NCBI RefSeq assembly: GCF_030540825.1
Contig: NZ_JAUOEO010000001.1
Coordinates: forward strand, 2,391,001 to 2,455,000
Source of the DNA: Flavivirga spongiicola
GTDB taxonomy: Bacteria; Bacteroidota; Bacteroidia; Flavobacteriales; Flavobacteriaceae
Length of the DNA: 64,000 nucleotides
Direction of reading: 5' to 3'
Part shown: in pieces, positions 43,524 to 54,136 of the stretch
Layout: each line of letters opens with the position of its first letter
Numbering within the stretch: position 1 is the stretch's first letter
Made by a program: the position numbers and the translations under genes
The notes under the pieces: generated by a model
Told to the model about the DNA's origin: nothing
Seen by the model: only the letters and a program-made list of their open reading frames with translations
Databases searched by the model: none

Positions 43524-45902
43524 TTAAAATCGTTTTTGCCCTGAAAATTCCATAGCTTCCCCTTTTCCAAAGCCAAAACTTAAGCCTAAGGTTATAAAGC
43601 GCCCTCTTTGACTAAATGATGTTTTATAAAAATTTACTTGATCTGTAATTGACTCTCTATTTCTGGAAGCAAATACATCACGTACGCTTAGACTCGCGTT
43701 TAAACGCCCTTTCATCATTTTTTTACGAACTCCTATATTCATAAATAGATTATCTGTTACTTCACTTTGAACGTTTTTATACTTTGAGCGATAACCCCCT
43801 GTAGCCTCTACTGTGAAATCTGCAGGAAGCTTTATTTTTCCTGTCAATTTGGAAGACCAACGGTTACCACTAAAATCGAAGTTGTTACTTTCAAACAGCC
43901 CTTTACGTTTAAATGTATTATAATTAAAATCTGTAGTGAAAGTTAACCAGCTTATAGGGGTATATTTAGCATTTAATTCAATGCCCGTAGCATTATTGGT
44001 TCCAATATTGCTAGGTTTAGAGATAGTTACATTATCTTCAAATGTTGTAATGTGTTCTATAACATCCTCAGTCGCTCTGTGGTACACTCCTAAATTTAAA
44101 GAACCTCCATTGAATTTAAATATACTGGTGATTTCAAAAGAATCTGTAAATTCAGGATTTAAATTTGGGTTACCTGTAGAAAGGTTAAAATTGTCTCTAA
44201 ACGATACAAAAGGGTTTAAACTCCAAAGGCGTGGTCTGAAAATACGTTTAGAATAACCTGCTTGTAAAGACACATCATCTGTAAGTTTATAAGACGTATG
44301 AAAACTTGGAAACAAATTTGTGTATTTTTGATTATTCTTTTCATTGGTGTTTGCTAGAATTGTTTTTAAATTGGTGTCTTCTATACGTAAGCCCCCTTTT
44401 ACACCCCATTTTTCTTCTTCAAAAGCAAATGTCGTATACAAACCTAATACGCCTTGGTTATAATCAAATACATTACTGTAATCTGTATTGGTTTGCCATA
44501 CATTATTTTCAAAATCACGTACTTCATAATCGTTGTTTACATCATCAATAACATACTGTGCACCTACTTCTAGTTTATATTTTTTGGCAAACGGGTGGGT
44601 GTAATCTAGTTTAAATGTATATTCATTTTGCACAAATTCAGTATGTGCTTCTTGTAATGAATTTTCAATGGTTCCAACAGTTGTGGTGTTTGTAAAGTTT
44701 GAGATTTTGTCTTTTCCAAATGATGTTCCTAAAGCGCTAAAGAGCAGATTGTGATCTTTAGTACCCTTAAAGTCTTTTTTATACTGAAGTTCATATTCCC
44801 ATTTTGGGTTGGTCGCTGTAGTTAATTCATTTCTGTTCCAGGCATCTGTAAGCATTTGTGTGTCATCAGTAAAATCATAATTTTGAAATGCGTGTTCTGT
44901 TTCGTCTTCAAAAGCATAATGACCAGAAAGCGTAATAACATTTAAATCATTAATATGATAATCTGTTCCTAAAATAATGTTGAAAAACTTTTCGTTTTTA
45001 TCACTATCACCTATAGTCGTTAAGGTAGTTCCAGTAGATTTATCTAAACTAGCGGTTTCACTTTCTCTAGGGAAAGTACGTCTGCCATAACCTATTTGGC
45101 TAAATAAATTAAATTTTTCGGTACGTCGATTTAGACTTAATCCTATGCTATGGTTGTTAGGAATTCCTGTGTTTAAGGTTACAGAGCCATTTAATCCTTT
45201 TTTTTCAGATTTTTTGAGTACAATATTGATGATACCCGAAGTACCAGATGCATCATACTTTGCTGAGGGGTTAGTTATAACTTCAATTTTTTCAAGCATA
45301 TCAGCTGTTATGCTTCCTAAAGCATTACTTTCTTCACTTGCCAACACAGAAGGTTTTCCGTTAATCAATATTTGCACGCCAGTACTTCCTCTTAAACTAA
45401 TTTGTCCTTCGATATTTACATTTACAGAAGGCACATTATTAAGAATTTCTAATGTACTAGCTCCAGTACTGCTTAAATCTGTACCTACATTAAATACGCG
45501 TTTATCAAGTTTGAAAACAGTTTGTGATTTTTCAGCTTGAACAACAACTTCATCTAATTCTGCAGTATTTTCAGATAGGGTAACTGTTCCTAAGTCAATG
45601 CCATTATTTTCTATTATAAAGTCTGTTATAGTTTGAGTCGTGAACCCTATAAAGCTTATTTCAATATAAAAATTAGAAGCTGTAGTTGTGAGATTAAATT
45701 TCCCATTTTCATTAGTTGTTGCTCCAGCCTTAGCCTTTTTAGTTGATGAATCTGCTATTAAAATTGTGGCAAACTCTACAGGCATATTAGTTCCACTCTC
45801 TATAACTGTTCCAGAAACAGTAATTTCATTGCTTTGAGCTACTAATGAAAACAGTCCAAAACTAAAAAAAACAAACATTAAAAAAAACCGTTTTGTATTC
45901 AT
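43524..45902 (-). CDS. Outer-membrane beta-barrel receptor with N-terminal regulatory-like domain
   Basis: The 792-residue protein has a signal peptide (MFVFFSFGLFSLVAQ), a carboxypeptidase-regulatory-like domain (VSGTVIESGTNMPVEFATIL), a plug domain (STLEILNNVPSVNVNIEGQI and INGKPSVLASEE) and a beta barrel of the outer-membrane protein beta-barrel family (PF14905 type). It ends GFGKGEAMEFSGQKRF. Substrates of this family are mostly unknown. It is divergent from the LytS/LytTR genes, whose regulator may control it. Confidence 0.9.
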   Translation of the reverse strand: MNTKRFFLMFVFFSFGLFSLVAQSNEITVSGTVIESGTNMPVEFATILIADSSTKKAKAGATTNENGKFNLTTTASNFYIEISFIGFTTQTITDFIIENNGIDLGTVTLSENTAELDEVVVQAEKSQTVFKLDKRVFNVGTDLSSTGASTLEILNNVPSVNVNIEGQISLRGSTGVQILINGKPSVLASEESNALGSITADMLEKIEVITNPSAKYDASGTSGIINIVLKKSEKKGLNGSVTLNTGIPNNHSIGLSLNRRTEKFNLFSQIGYGRRTFPRESETASLDKSTGTTLTTIGDSDKNEKFFNIILGTDYHINDLNVITLSGHYAFEDETEHAFQNYDFTDDTQMLTDAWNRNELTTATNPKWEYELQYKKDFKGTKDHNLLFSALGTSFGKDKISNFTNTTTVGTIENSLQEAHTEFVQNEYTFKLDYTHPFAKKYKLEVGAQYVIDDVNNDYEVRDFENNVWQTNTDYSNVFDYNQGVLGLYTTFAFEEEKWGVKGGLRIEDTNLKTILANTNEKNNQKYTNLFPSFHTSYKLTDDVSLQAGYSKRIFRPRLWSLNPFVSFRDNFNLSTGNPNLNPEFTDSFEITSIFKFNGGSLNLGVYHRATEDVIEHITTFEDNVTISKPSNIGTNNATGIELNAKYTPISWLTFTTDFNYNTFKRKGLFESNNFDFSGNRWSSKLTGKIKLPADFTVEATGGYRSKYKNVQSEVTDNLFMNIGVRKKMMKGRLNASLSVRDVFASRNRESITDQVNFYKTSFSQRGRFITLGLSFGFGKGEAMEFSGQKRF

Positions 45903-46097
45903 TATTGTTATATCGTTTTATTGTACAAATTTGGTTAATGATTGCTTCATCCAAAAAAGTAATCAGTAAACGACATAAGTAGTACTATAAACAGCAAAAT
46001 AGTTCTTGTAGCAAATAATTTTGTCGTTTACCCATGTAAATATGTTGATAGCTGATTTTGAGAAAATAAAATAATAATAATATTTTACTTTTGATAT

Positions 46098-47117
46098 ATG
46101 AAACGATTGTTAAAAAATATTGAATTAAAGGAATGGGGATTTCAAACTCTATTTCTAATAATCTTGTTTTTTATATCCTCTTTTGATAAGAATAGCCCTA
46201 ACATTGGATGGGATAAATTTGCCTTCTTTTTACATTATGCATTTATTGCCTTTGTAATAAACTATGCTTTTTTACCCTTTTTCTTTTATAAGAAGAAATT
46301 TGTAAAACTTATTTTGGCATTAGTATTCATCTTTGGTTATGCTTATATCATAGAAGAATTTGTATTGGAAAAAATTTTCTATAGTGGAGATAGGGGCCAG
46401 CATATTTCTAATGTTTTTTTCACTCTATTAGATATCGTTCCTTTGGTACTTATCATGGTAAGTTTTAAATTGGCCTGGGATGCTAGTCAAAAACAACGCG
46501 AGGTTGAACAATTGCAGTTATCTGTAAAAGAAAGTGAATTACGTTATTTAAAGTCACAAATAAATCCTCATTTTTTATTTAACAATTTGAATAATTTATA
46601 TTCTTATGCGATGGAAAATTCTCCTAAAACACCATCGATTATTTTAGAATTATCTTCTGTTTTACGCTATATGCTATATAATTGTAAGGAGGATTTTGTT
46701 CCTCTGTCAGAAGAAGTTATACATCTTAAACATTTTACAGCATTAAACGAATTGCAAATAGAGAATAGGGGTGTTGTAAAGTTTTCTGCCTCAGAGATAC
46801 CAGATAATTATATTATAGCACCTTTAATTCTGTTAATGTTTATTGAAAATGCATTTAAGCACAGTACAGCAAGCCAAAGTGATAATATACTTATTGATAT
46901 TAATATAAACGTATCTAATAATGGTACTTTGAGTTTTACATGCCTGAATAGTTTTTTACCTAATTCCAATAATCAAAGTCTCTCAAAGGGGATTGGGTTA
47001 CAGAATGTGAAAAAGCGTTTAGAACTCATGTATCCAGAAAAATATAAGCTAGATATTAAAGATTTTAATAATACGTATACTGTGTGCTTAGTATTACAAT
47101 TAGAGACTAAAGATTAA
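46098..47117 (+). CDS. LytS-type sensor histidine kinase
   Basis: The 339-residue protein has four membrane segments in the first 130 residues, a short coiled coil (REVEQLQLSVKESELRYLK) and the His_kinase domain with the phospho-acceptor in QINPHFLFNNLNNLYSYA. The ATP-binding part ends GIGLQNVKKRLELMYPEKY. It signals to the LytTR regulator starting 1 base after its stop codon. There is no periplasmic sensor domain, so it may sense membrane state or a partner protein. Confidence 0.93.
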   Translation: MKRLLKNIELKEWGFQTLFLIILFFISSFDKNSPNIGWDKFAFFLHYAFIAFVINYAFLPFFFYKKKFVKLILALVFIFGYAYIIEEFVLEKIFYSGDRGQHISNVFFTLLDIVPLVLIMVSFKLAWDASQKQREVEQLQLSVKESELRYLKSQINPHFLFNNLNNLYSYAMENSPKTPSIILELSSVLRYMLYNCKEDFVPLSEEVIHLKHFTALNELQIENRGVVKFSASEIPDNYIIAPLILLMFIENAFKHSTASQSDNILIDININVSNNGTLSFTCLNSFLPNSNNQSLSKGIGLQNVKKRLELMYPEKYKLDIKDFNNTYTVCLVLQLETKD

Positions 47118-47118
47118 T

Positions 47119-47823
47119 ATGTTAAGAAGCTGCATCATTATAGAAGATCAACCACCTGCACAACGTTTATTGCAGAAGTATATAAAAGATATGGGTTCTT
47201 TGGAATTAAAAGGGACATTCTCTAGTGCTATTGAAGCTATTGCTTTTTTGGAGGAAACCACCGTGGATTTAATTTTTTTAGACATTCACTTACCAAAAAT
47301 ATCAGGAATGGATTTTTTAAAAACTCAGCTAAACCGTTCTCAAGTTATTTTAACAACGGCTTTTTCAGATTATGCTTTGGAGAGTTATGAATATAATGTG
47401 GTAGATTATTTATTAAAACCGTTTTCGTTTCAACGCTTTGTGCAAGCAGTTACAAAAAGTGCTTCAATGAGTCGTATCCCGAAAGAAGTTACAAAGTCTC
47501 AAGAAAAAACCAGAACTAATACCTTTTTTATTAAGTCGGGACATGATCTATTGAAGGTTAGTAGCAAAGATGTTTTATACATAAAATCTGATGATGATTA
47601 TACAGAAGTTGTCACTGCTAATAAAACCTATTTAAGTACCGATTCATTAAAAGGCTGGTTAGGTAAATTAGGCAATTCATTTTGTCAAGTTCATAAATCA
47701 TATATTTTAAATACTACATACTTACAAAAGGTTTCTGGTAATCAAATTTTTTTAAACAATGAAAAAATTATACCAATTGGCAGAGCTTATAAAGATTCTT
47801 TTTTAAGAAACTTTTTAAAGTAA
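47119..47823 (+). CDS. LytTR family response regulator
   Basis: The 234-residue protein has a receiver domain with the phospho-acceptor Asp in LIFLDIHLPKISGMD (about residue 55), the KPF switch segment, and a LytTR DNA-binding domain (FFIKSGHDLLKVSSKDVLYI, then DDDYTEVVT and QVHKSYILNT). It forms a pair with the kinase in front. The likely target is the divergent receptor gene at 45902 or its own operon. Confidence 0.94.
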   Translation: MLRSCIIIEDQPPAQRLLQKYIKDMGSLELKGTFSSAIEAIAFLEETTVDLIFLDIHLPKISGMDFLKTQLNRSQVILTTAFSDYALESYEYNVVDYLLKPFSFQRFVQAVTKSASMSRIPKEVTKSQEKTRTNTFFIKSGHDLLKVSSKDVLYIKSDDDYTEVVTANKTYLSTDSLKGWLGKLGNSFCQVHKSYILNTTYLQKVSGNQIFLNNEKIIPIGRAYKDSFLRNFLK

Positions 47824-48519
47824 TTTACGTAAAATGCTATTAAATAAGAGAAGGTAAAGAAGAAGAAATTGTTTTTCATCATTAATTATGGTTTAAATTA
47901 TAAGGTTTAAAATCACAAAAACCAAGAGAGGGAAACTATAAATGTTTGAGGTTTTATTTGCGCTACTTTGTAAAAAACACACACAAATTTATTTGTAGAA
48001 AAATTGGTATGATAAAAGTTGTTGAATTTTATTTTTTTGCCTTTATGACTTGGTAATAACTGAAAAAATGGAGAATAAAGGAATAATTTATTGTACTTTA
48101 AAAATGAAAAAGGCTTCAACATTCCTGTTAAAACCTTTTGTACTCAAGGTGGAACTTGTTAAATTTTAGAATTATGCAGTTTTAAAGGAGTTTTGAGAGG
48201 GTGAAAATTCTACTGACACCGAATTAGACTCCTTTTATGAAAGCTTTAACCTTCGAATAAAAATGGCAGTAATTTTAAGCTAAATAAAATCAAATATAAT
48301 AGAGTTTTTTTACAAAGGAGTCTAAAAGGAGTATATTATCGTTGGGGTTTGATAAACAATTGCTGTTTAATTGTTTGTAGGTGTTGAAGGGATCTTGTCA
48401 CCCCAACTTTAAAGTACTAAATAATAAATATCAACAAGCTAGATTTATATCAAAATAATAGAAAAAAGCTGATAAGTTGAAATTAAGTTTGATAAGTTAT
48501 TTTATTATTTTTCGATCTC
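47824..48519. other. 696-bp gene-free region with tRNA-3'-end-like fragment
   Basis: No gene is supported here; the one open frame on the minus strand (47913-48122) has no domain and poor composition. The region includes the tRNA-like fragment at 48139-48152, preceded by an imperfect hairpin aaaaggcttcaa / ttaaaacctttt, which on the minus strand would act as terminator. At about 48360-48380 the word caattgctgtttaattg forms a short hairpin. Confidence 0.5.
48139..48152 (-). repeat. tRNA-3'-end-like fragment, copy A
   Basis: On the minus strand the sequence reads CCACCTTGAGTACA, the kind of T-stem and acceptor-stem 3' half seen in tRNA genes. It is followed by a terminator-like hairpin. The same 14 bases occur in the same orientation at 57820-57833 next to the integrase gene. 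There is no complete tRNA. Confidence 0.5.
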
Positions 48520-49095
48520 TTAACTTTTAACAGAAAACATGTTTTTAATGAAGAACATAATTAACTTATCACTCTCAAAACCTTTTCGTATTTTTTTTAA
48601 AGCAATACTAATCTGAGATTCAACTGTTTTAATAGAGATTTGTAGCCTTTCTGCAATTTCTCGATATTTTAAGCCTTCAAATTTATTAAGCCTAAGTATT
48701 TCTTTACATCTTGGTGGTAATGCTTCAATAATGTATTCTAACTTATCTATTCGTTTTACAATAAGTTCATTATCATCAATAATAGCCTCTCTTATCGCTA
48801 TCTCTCTTAAATCATTAACAAAAGAAAGCTGTCTTTTTTGCTTTCTATAATAATTCATGCATTTATTAAAAGCTACTGAATACAAATAACTTTTAAAAGA
48901 TTTAGATATATTGAAATTTTGCCGCTGTTCCCAAACAATTATAAAGGTTTGTTGTAGAATGTCTTTTGACAGTTGTAAATCATTTGTGTGTGTCGTAATA
49001 TAACCTAATAATGGTTTGTGATATTTATTAAACAACTGTCTAAAGGCGTCATAATCGTCTTGTTGAATAGCCTTTATTAATACTAAATCGTCCAT
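48520..49095 (-). CDS. RNA polymerase ECF-type sigma factor
   Basis: The 191-residue protein has region 2 (LLGYITTHTNDLQLSKDILQ, FIIVWEQRQNF) and region 4 (LKYREIAERLQISIKTVES) of ECF sigma factors of the SusC/D-linked group. It is divergent from the FecR gene at 49236. In such systems the FecR protein holds the sigma factor inactive until the outer-membrane receptor signals. Confidence 0.94.
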   Translation of the reverse strand: MDDLVLIKAIQQDDYDAFRQLFNKYHKPLLGYITTHTNDLQLSKDILQQTFIIVWEQRQNFNISKSFKSYLYSVAFNKCMNYYRKQKRQLSFVNDLREIAIREAIIDDNELIVKRIDKLEYIIEALPPRCKEILRLNKFEGLKYREIAERLQISIKTVESQISIALKKIRKGFESDKLIMFFIKNMFSVKS

Positions 49096-49235
49096 TAAGT
49101 TTTAGCAATGTTACAGGCAAATGTGTAAATATTTATAAGAAAAAAAAAGAAAAAAGAAAAAAAGTTAAAATTTCTTTCGGGGTTTTTTGATATTAAAAGC
49201 GACACTCTTGTATAAAATCTAAAAATATTTTTTTC

Positions 49236-50381
49236 TTGAAAACTCTAATTTTAAAGTTCTTAACCAATTGTATCACTCCTTTAGAAGAAGAAAAACTTTG
49301 TAAATGGTTAAAAGAAACTAAAAACAAAAATACATTTAAGACCTATGTGCATGATATTTATGCCTTAAACATGCATTATAGTAATTCTATTGATGATATT
49401 GATGCCGACATTTTATTTAATAATATATTATCTAATATTCAGAAACCTAACAACCCAATCAAACCAGTGACCCCCTTGTGGATAAAATACGCGGTTGCAG
49501 CCTCAATAACCATTTTAATCTCACTAGCTTTTATTTTTAATAATGATAATTCTCAAGTTGTTGAGCCAATAATCGTAAACAATACCATTAAAACTGGCAC
49601 AGATAAAGCAACCCTAACTTTAGAGAGTGGGGAGGAAGTAGCTTTAACAAAAGGAACTTCCATACAGACACCGCATGCCAATAGTAATGGCGAAGCAATA
49701 ATATATAAAAATACATCTTCCCAGCAATTAGTCTATAACTATCTAACAGTTCCCAGAGGAGGGCAGTTCCAACTAACCCTTTCAGATGGTACACAGGTAT
49801 GGTTAAATTCAGAAAGCCAATTAAAATACCCTGTAAGTTTTACCGACGGCAATAGCCGTCAGGTAGAACTTGTTTACGGTGAAGCTTATTTCGATGTCTC
49901 GCCAAGTACAGAGCATCAAGGCTCTAATTTCAAGGTGTATCATAAGGCACAAGAAATACAAGTATTAGGAACCGAATTCAATGTTAAAGCTTATAAAGAT
50001 GAAACCCATGTTTATACTACTTTAGCAGAAGGTAAAGTATCTGTAAGCACCGAAAATGAAAATAATGTTTTAGAGCCTAATGAACAATCTAATTTAAATA
50101 CAACGAATAAAAACCTAACAGTATCTAAAGTTAATGTTTATTCAGAAACTTCATGGAAAGATGGCATTTTCAGTTTTATAGATAAACCTTTGAAAGATGT
50201 TACTAAAGTTTTGGAAAGATGGTATGATGTCGATGTCATATTTATGAATCAGTCATTAGGAATAGTAGAATTTAATGGTGTTTTGGGAAAAGATCAAAGT
50301 ATTGAAGAAATATTAGGAGCTATAAAGTCTATTTCAATAAATAATTACGAAATAAATAATAAAACAATAATAATAAAATAA
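49236..50381 (+). CDS. FecR family anti-sigma factor, TTG start
   Basis: The 381-residue protein has a cytoplasmic N-terminal part, one membrane segment (YAVAASITILISLAFIF, about residue 95), a FecR domain (TVPRGGQFQLTLSDGTQVWL, then VYGEAYFDVS) and the C-terminal DUF4974-like domain (FIDKPLKDVTKVLERWYDVD). The frame begins with TTG at 49236; a stop lies just upstream and the next ATG (residue 47) would cut into the N-terminal domain, so TTG is the likely start. It is the membrane switch between the SusC STN domain and the sigma factor. Confidence 0.92.
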   Translation: MKTLILKFLTNCITPLEEEKLCKWLKETKNKNTFKTYVHDIYALNMHYSNSIDDIDADILFNNILSNIQKPNNPIKPVTPLWIKYAVAASITILISLAFIFNNDNSQVVEPIIVNNTIKTGTDKATLTLESGEEVALTKGTSIQTPHANSNGEAIIYKNTSSQQLVYNYLTVPRGGQFQLTLSDGTQVWLNSESQLKYPVSFTDGNSRQVELVYGEAYFDVSPSTEHQGSNFKVYHKAQEIQVLGTEFNVKAYKDETHVYTTLAEGKVSVSTENENNVLEPNEQSNLNTTNKNLTVSKVNVYSETSWKDGIFSFIDKPLKDVTKVLERWYDVDVIFMNQSLGIVEFNGVLGKDQSIEEILGAIKSISINNYEINNKTIIIK

Positions 50382-50509
50382 TGCGTATGATATAAAAAAA
50401 CTCTAAAATTAAAGGGAACAAAGTTTAGACCTTGGAAAGTATAAAACTTCATCCCCTAAGTACATCATCAATTAATTAAATGTTTAACTAACTAATAACA
50501 AACAAATTT

Positions 50510-53500
50510 ATGGAAATTAAATTAAAGCATGCTTTTATCTTTCTCAGAAAAAAGCAGTTAATAATAAATGCAATGAGGGTCTTTCTTTTTCTATTCTGTA
50601 CAACCGTTTTTAGCTTCACACCTAGTAACGCTGTATCTCAAAATTCTAGAATTAAAATTAAAGAAGATATCACTTTAACAGTAGATGAAGTTTTTAACCT
50701 TATAAGGCAGCAAACCGATTATAAGTTTATTTATGAAAAAAATATCTTTAAAGAATTTCGGCCTATAATGGTGAAAAAAGGAATCATTCGAACCAATAAA
50801 TTATTACAAAAAAGTTTATCACAGGGTGATTTTAACTTAGTCGTAACTACCAATAATACCATCCTTATTAGAGAAAAACTCAAAAGGAGGCAAAAACAAG
50901 TTTCGGGAGAAGTTTCTAACAGAGAAGGCCTTCCTTTAGCTGGAGTGGTGGTTTTAATAAAAGGAACATCTACTGGAACTGTTACAAATTTCGATGGCAA
51001 ATATAATATTAACGTTCCCAACCCAGAAAATGTACTGGTTTTTTCTTTTTTAGGCTATGCAACACAAGAAATACTGGTAAGCAATCAAAGTACAATCGAC
51101 GTCACATTAAAAGAGGATGTAGATGAATTATCCGAAGTTATTGTTACTGGATATCAAACTATTTCACCAAATAAATCTACTGGTTCTACCGCAGTTGTCA
51201 GCGGCAAAACTCTTGAAAGAAAAGGAAACTCAAATCTTCTACAATCTTTAGAGGGGCAAATACCTGGGTTATTATTATCAAATGACCCTACTCAAGAAGG
51301 TAGAACAAATATTAATATTCGTGGAATTGCTAATTTAAATGGTAATGCAACCCCATTAATTGTTGTGGATGGCTTTCCTCTTGAGGCGGATTTATCCTCT
51401 ATTAATCCTTATGAAGTAGAGACGGTTACCGTTTTAAAAGATGCAGCAGCGGCTTCCATATATGGTGCCCGTTCTGCTAATGGGGTCATCGTTATTACTA
51501 CTAAAAGAGGTAAATCTGGAAAAATGAAGGTAGGTTACCGTAGTTTTTTAACTATTACTCAAGGTTCTGATTTAGCATATCGTTTAAATAGAGCCGATGC
51601 CGATACTTATATAGACACACAATTGCAAACAGCAAATAATTTTGTAGCAAGTGGTTCATTTTCAGGACACACGTATCAATGGTATTTAGATAATCTTCCA
51701 AACTTTGCCAATTTCTTTAGTGGTTCTAGAAACATTGTTGCAGATGCTGTTTTCGGAGCTGGTGACGGTTATATCACAGAGACTGAAAGAGATGCCAGAA
51801 TAAATGCTGTAAGGGGGATCGATAACCTAAAACAAATAGAAGATACTTTTTATCAATCGCAATTTCAACAACAGCACAATCTTAGCCTTAGCGGTGGTAA
51901 TGATAAGAGTACTTTTAGAACTAGTATAAACTATACATCATCAGAAGGACAAAATGTAGGGAGTGAAACTGACAGGTTCTTGATAGATCTAGTTAACAAT
52001 ATTAAAATTAATGATAAAGTTAACATAGATCTCGTAGGTAACGTTACCTTCAATAATTCTGAAAGTATTCCTATTGATGAAGGTACTTTTACAACTGTTA
52101 GCCCATACGAACGTATATATGATGAATCGGGCAACCCTTTAGCTGTAAGAACAGAAAATATAAGTTTTGGCACAAATAATCAAGGACTCTCTGGAGGAAA
52201 AGACCCTTTAATAATTCAAAATCAAATCGATGCCGGTTTATTAGATGAAAACTATTACCCATTACAGGAATTAAAAGAAAACAAAATTGAAACCAAAGAT
52301 GTTTCTTTAAGAATACAAGCAAGAGTTAATGCGCAGTTAGCCAGCTATCTTAATGGTTCCTTTTCTTTTCAATACGAGTCCGGCAGTACCAGAAACGACA
52401 ACCTTCAAGGTGCCGAGGCTTGGGCACTTAAAAACTTAATTAATAATGCCACACCATTATCTTTTGATGGTGATTTAACCGAATTAAATATTCCTAGAGG
52501 CGCTAGACTTATTGAAACGCGTAGCAATAGAAATTCTTATACATTAAGAGGGCAGTTAGACTTTAATAAAACATTTGGGGATCATGAAATATCAGCACTT
52601 GCAGGTACTGAAATTAGACATATTTTTAGAAAGAGTACTGTTACAGACAGGTTTGGGTTTGACGAAAACACACTACAATTTAGATTTGTTAATAAAGGCT
52701 TTATACAAAACGGAAACCTAGAGGATGTTTGGCATCCAAATGGAATTATAGCTGGAGGTATTCCTTTTAATGACAATTTTAATGAAACCACAGACCGTTT
52801 TTTCTCATTATTTGGTAATGCTTCCTATGGTTATAAAAACAAATACATCCTTTCGGGTAGTGTTCGTATAGATCAATCAAACTTATTTGGAACTAATCCA
52901 GAGTTTAGATATAAACCATTCTGGTCTGCAGGTTTCAAATGGCGTGCCTTAGAAGAAGACTTTATTAATATTGATTGGTTAGACCAATTAGATGTTCGTG
53001 CTTCTTATGGTATTAATGGTAATATTTCAAATCAGTTTGGTCCTTTTGATATTGCACAATTTCTTTTTACGCCATTCATAAATGATGAACAATCCTTACG
53101 AATTATTACGCCAGGAATTAATGATTTAAGATGGGAAAGAACAGCTACTACCAATATTGGCTTAGATTTGGCCTTCTTAAACAATCGTGTTAATCTTGGT
53201 TTAGATTATTATAATAGAAAAACTACAGACCTATTAGCCAATAGTGAGGCCGATACAACACTTGGTTTTGCTTCTTTAGTTAGGAATGACGCCAATATAG
53301 ATAATAATGGTATTGAAGTTTCTCTAAGCACCGTTAACATGCGTACTAAAAACTTTAGCTGGTCTACCAATATCACTTTTAGACATAATAAAAATGAAGT
53401 TAAAGAAGTATTTACCGAAGAGCAATCACCTGCAAGGTCTGCAGGAAGACAAAATTTAACCGGAGCTCCGGCTAACACCTTTTGGGTTTGGGATTATGCA

Positions 53501-54118
53501 GGCTTAAATGAAGAAGGCTTTCCTACCATTAAAAAAGCTAATGGCGATATTATAACTATAGATAATGATATAAATACTGGTGAACTTTTTGATGCTTTCG
53601 ATTTTGAAGATAGAGTTGATGCTGGCACTACAGACCCTATTTATACGGGTGCTATTACCAACACTTTTAACTACAAAGATTTAAGCCTTTCCTTTTTATT
53701 TGTAGGTAGTGGCGGGCATGTATTATCTAGAGATTCCTATAATGGCACACCTTTCTTTATTGGTGCAGAATTTATACATAGTGATGTAACAAAAGCCTGG
53801 CGAAAACCAGGAGATGAAAACACTACGAACATCCCCAGGCTTGATGGAAATGTTTATGCACCTGGGTTTATACGTAATAGTAATAAAAACATAGTAGATG
53901 GGGATTATATTAGGCTTAGAGAAGTTATTCTTACTTATAACCTTTCTGGTAAGTGGATAAAAAACACATTTGATAATGTGACTTTAAATTTTAGAGCTAA
54001 CAACCTGTTTGATATTACTAAAAATGATTTTGACATTGACCCTGAAGCTCATGGTTTAGGTAGACGTTTCTTCAAGGTTGAACCATCTTATACATTTGGT
54101 ATAAATCTAAACTTTTAA
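50510..54118 (+). CDS. SusC/RagA family TonB-dependent transporter with STN domain
   Basis: The 1202-residue protein has a long N-terminus with signal peptide (VFLFLFCTTVFSFTPSNAVS), an STN domain (VDEVFNLIRQQTDYKFIYEK), a carboxypeptidase-regulatory domain (VSGEVSNREGLPLAGVVVLI), and the plug with NLLQSLEGQIPGLLLSND and VLKDAAAASIYGARSANGVI. The barrel ends KVEPSYTFGINLNF. It takes up an oligomer together with the SusD protein encoded 18 bp downstream. The STN domain marks it as a signal transducer to the FecR protein. Confidence 0.95.
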   Translation: MEIKLKHAFIFLRKKQLIINAMRVFLFLFCTTVFSFTPSNAVSQNSRIKIKEDITLTVDEVFNLIRQQTDYKFIYEKNIFKEFRPIMVKKGIIRTNKLLQKSLSQGDFNLVVTTNNTILIREKLKRRQKQVSGEVSNREGLPLAGVVVLIKGTSTGTVTNFDGKYNINVPNPENVLVFSFLGYATQEILVSNQSTIDVTLKEDVDELSEVIVTGYQTISPNKSTGSTAVVSGKTLERKGNSNLLQSLEGQIPGLLLSNDPTQEGRTNINIRGIANLNGNATPLIVVDGFPLEADLSSINPYEVETVTVLKDAAAASIYGARSANGVIVITTKRGKSGKMKVGYRSFLTITQGSDLAYRLNRADADTYIDTQLQTANNFVASGSFSGHTYQWYLDNLPNFANFFSGSRNIVADAVFGAGDGYITETERDARINAVRGIDNLKQIEDTFYQSQFQQQHNLSLSGGNDKSTFRTSINYTSSEGQNVGSETDRFLIDLVNNIKINDKVNIDLVGNVTFNNSESIPIDEGTFTTVSPYERIYDESGNPLAVRTENISFGTNNQGLSGGKDPLIIQNQIDAGLLDENYYPLQELKENKIETKDVSLRIQARVNAQLASYLNGSFSFQYESGSTRNDNLQGAEAWALKNLINNATPLSFDGDLTELNIPRGARLIETRSNRNSYTLRGQLDFNKTFGDHEISALAGTEIRHIFRKSTVTDRFGFDENTLQFRFVNKGFIQNGNLEDVWHPNGIIAGGIPFNDNFNETTDRFFSLFGNASYGYKNKYILSGSVRIDQSNLFGTNPEFRYKPFWSAGFKWRALEEDFINIDWLDQLDVRASYGINGNISNQFGPFDIAQFLFTPFINDEQSLRIITPGINDLRWERTATTNIGLDLAFLNNRVNLGLDYYNRKTTDLLANSEADTTLGFASLVRNDANIDNNGIEVSLSTVNMRTKNFSWSTNITFRHNKNEVKEVFTEEQSPARSAGRQNLTGAPANTFWVWDYAGLNEEGFPTIKKANGDIITIDNDINTGELFDAFDFEDRVDAGTTDPIYTGAITNTFNYKDLSLSFLFVGSGGHVLSRDSYNGTPFFIGAEFIHSDVTKAWRKPGDENTTNIPRLDGNVYAPGFIRNSNKNIVDGDYIRLREVILTYNLSGKWIKNTFDNVTLNFRANNLFDITKNDFDIDPEAHGLGRRFFKVEPSYTFGINLNF

Positions 54119-54136
54119 TTAAAAAGATTTTTTAAA

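Noticed and set aside
47913..48122. Minus-strand open frame of 69 residues
   Set aside because: No domain, odd composition, and it overlaps the hairpin next to the tRNA-like fragment.
48139..48152. A complete tRNA gene
   Set aside because: Only the 3' half-like bases are present; no anticodon arm or D arm can be folded on either strand around this site.
51931..52322. Antisense open frames within the SusC gene
   Set aside because: They are shadows of the strongly supported SusC coding sequence.
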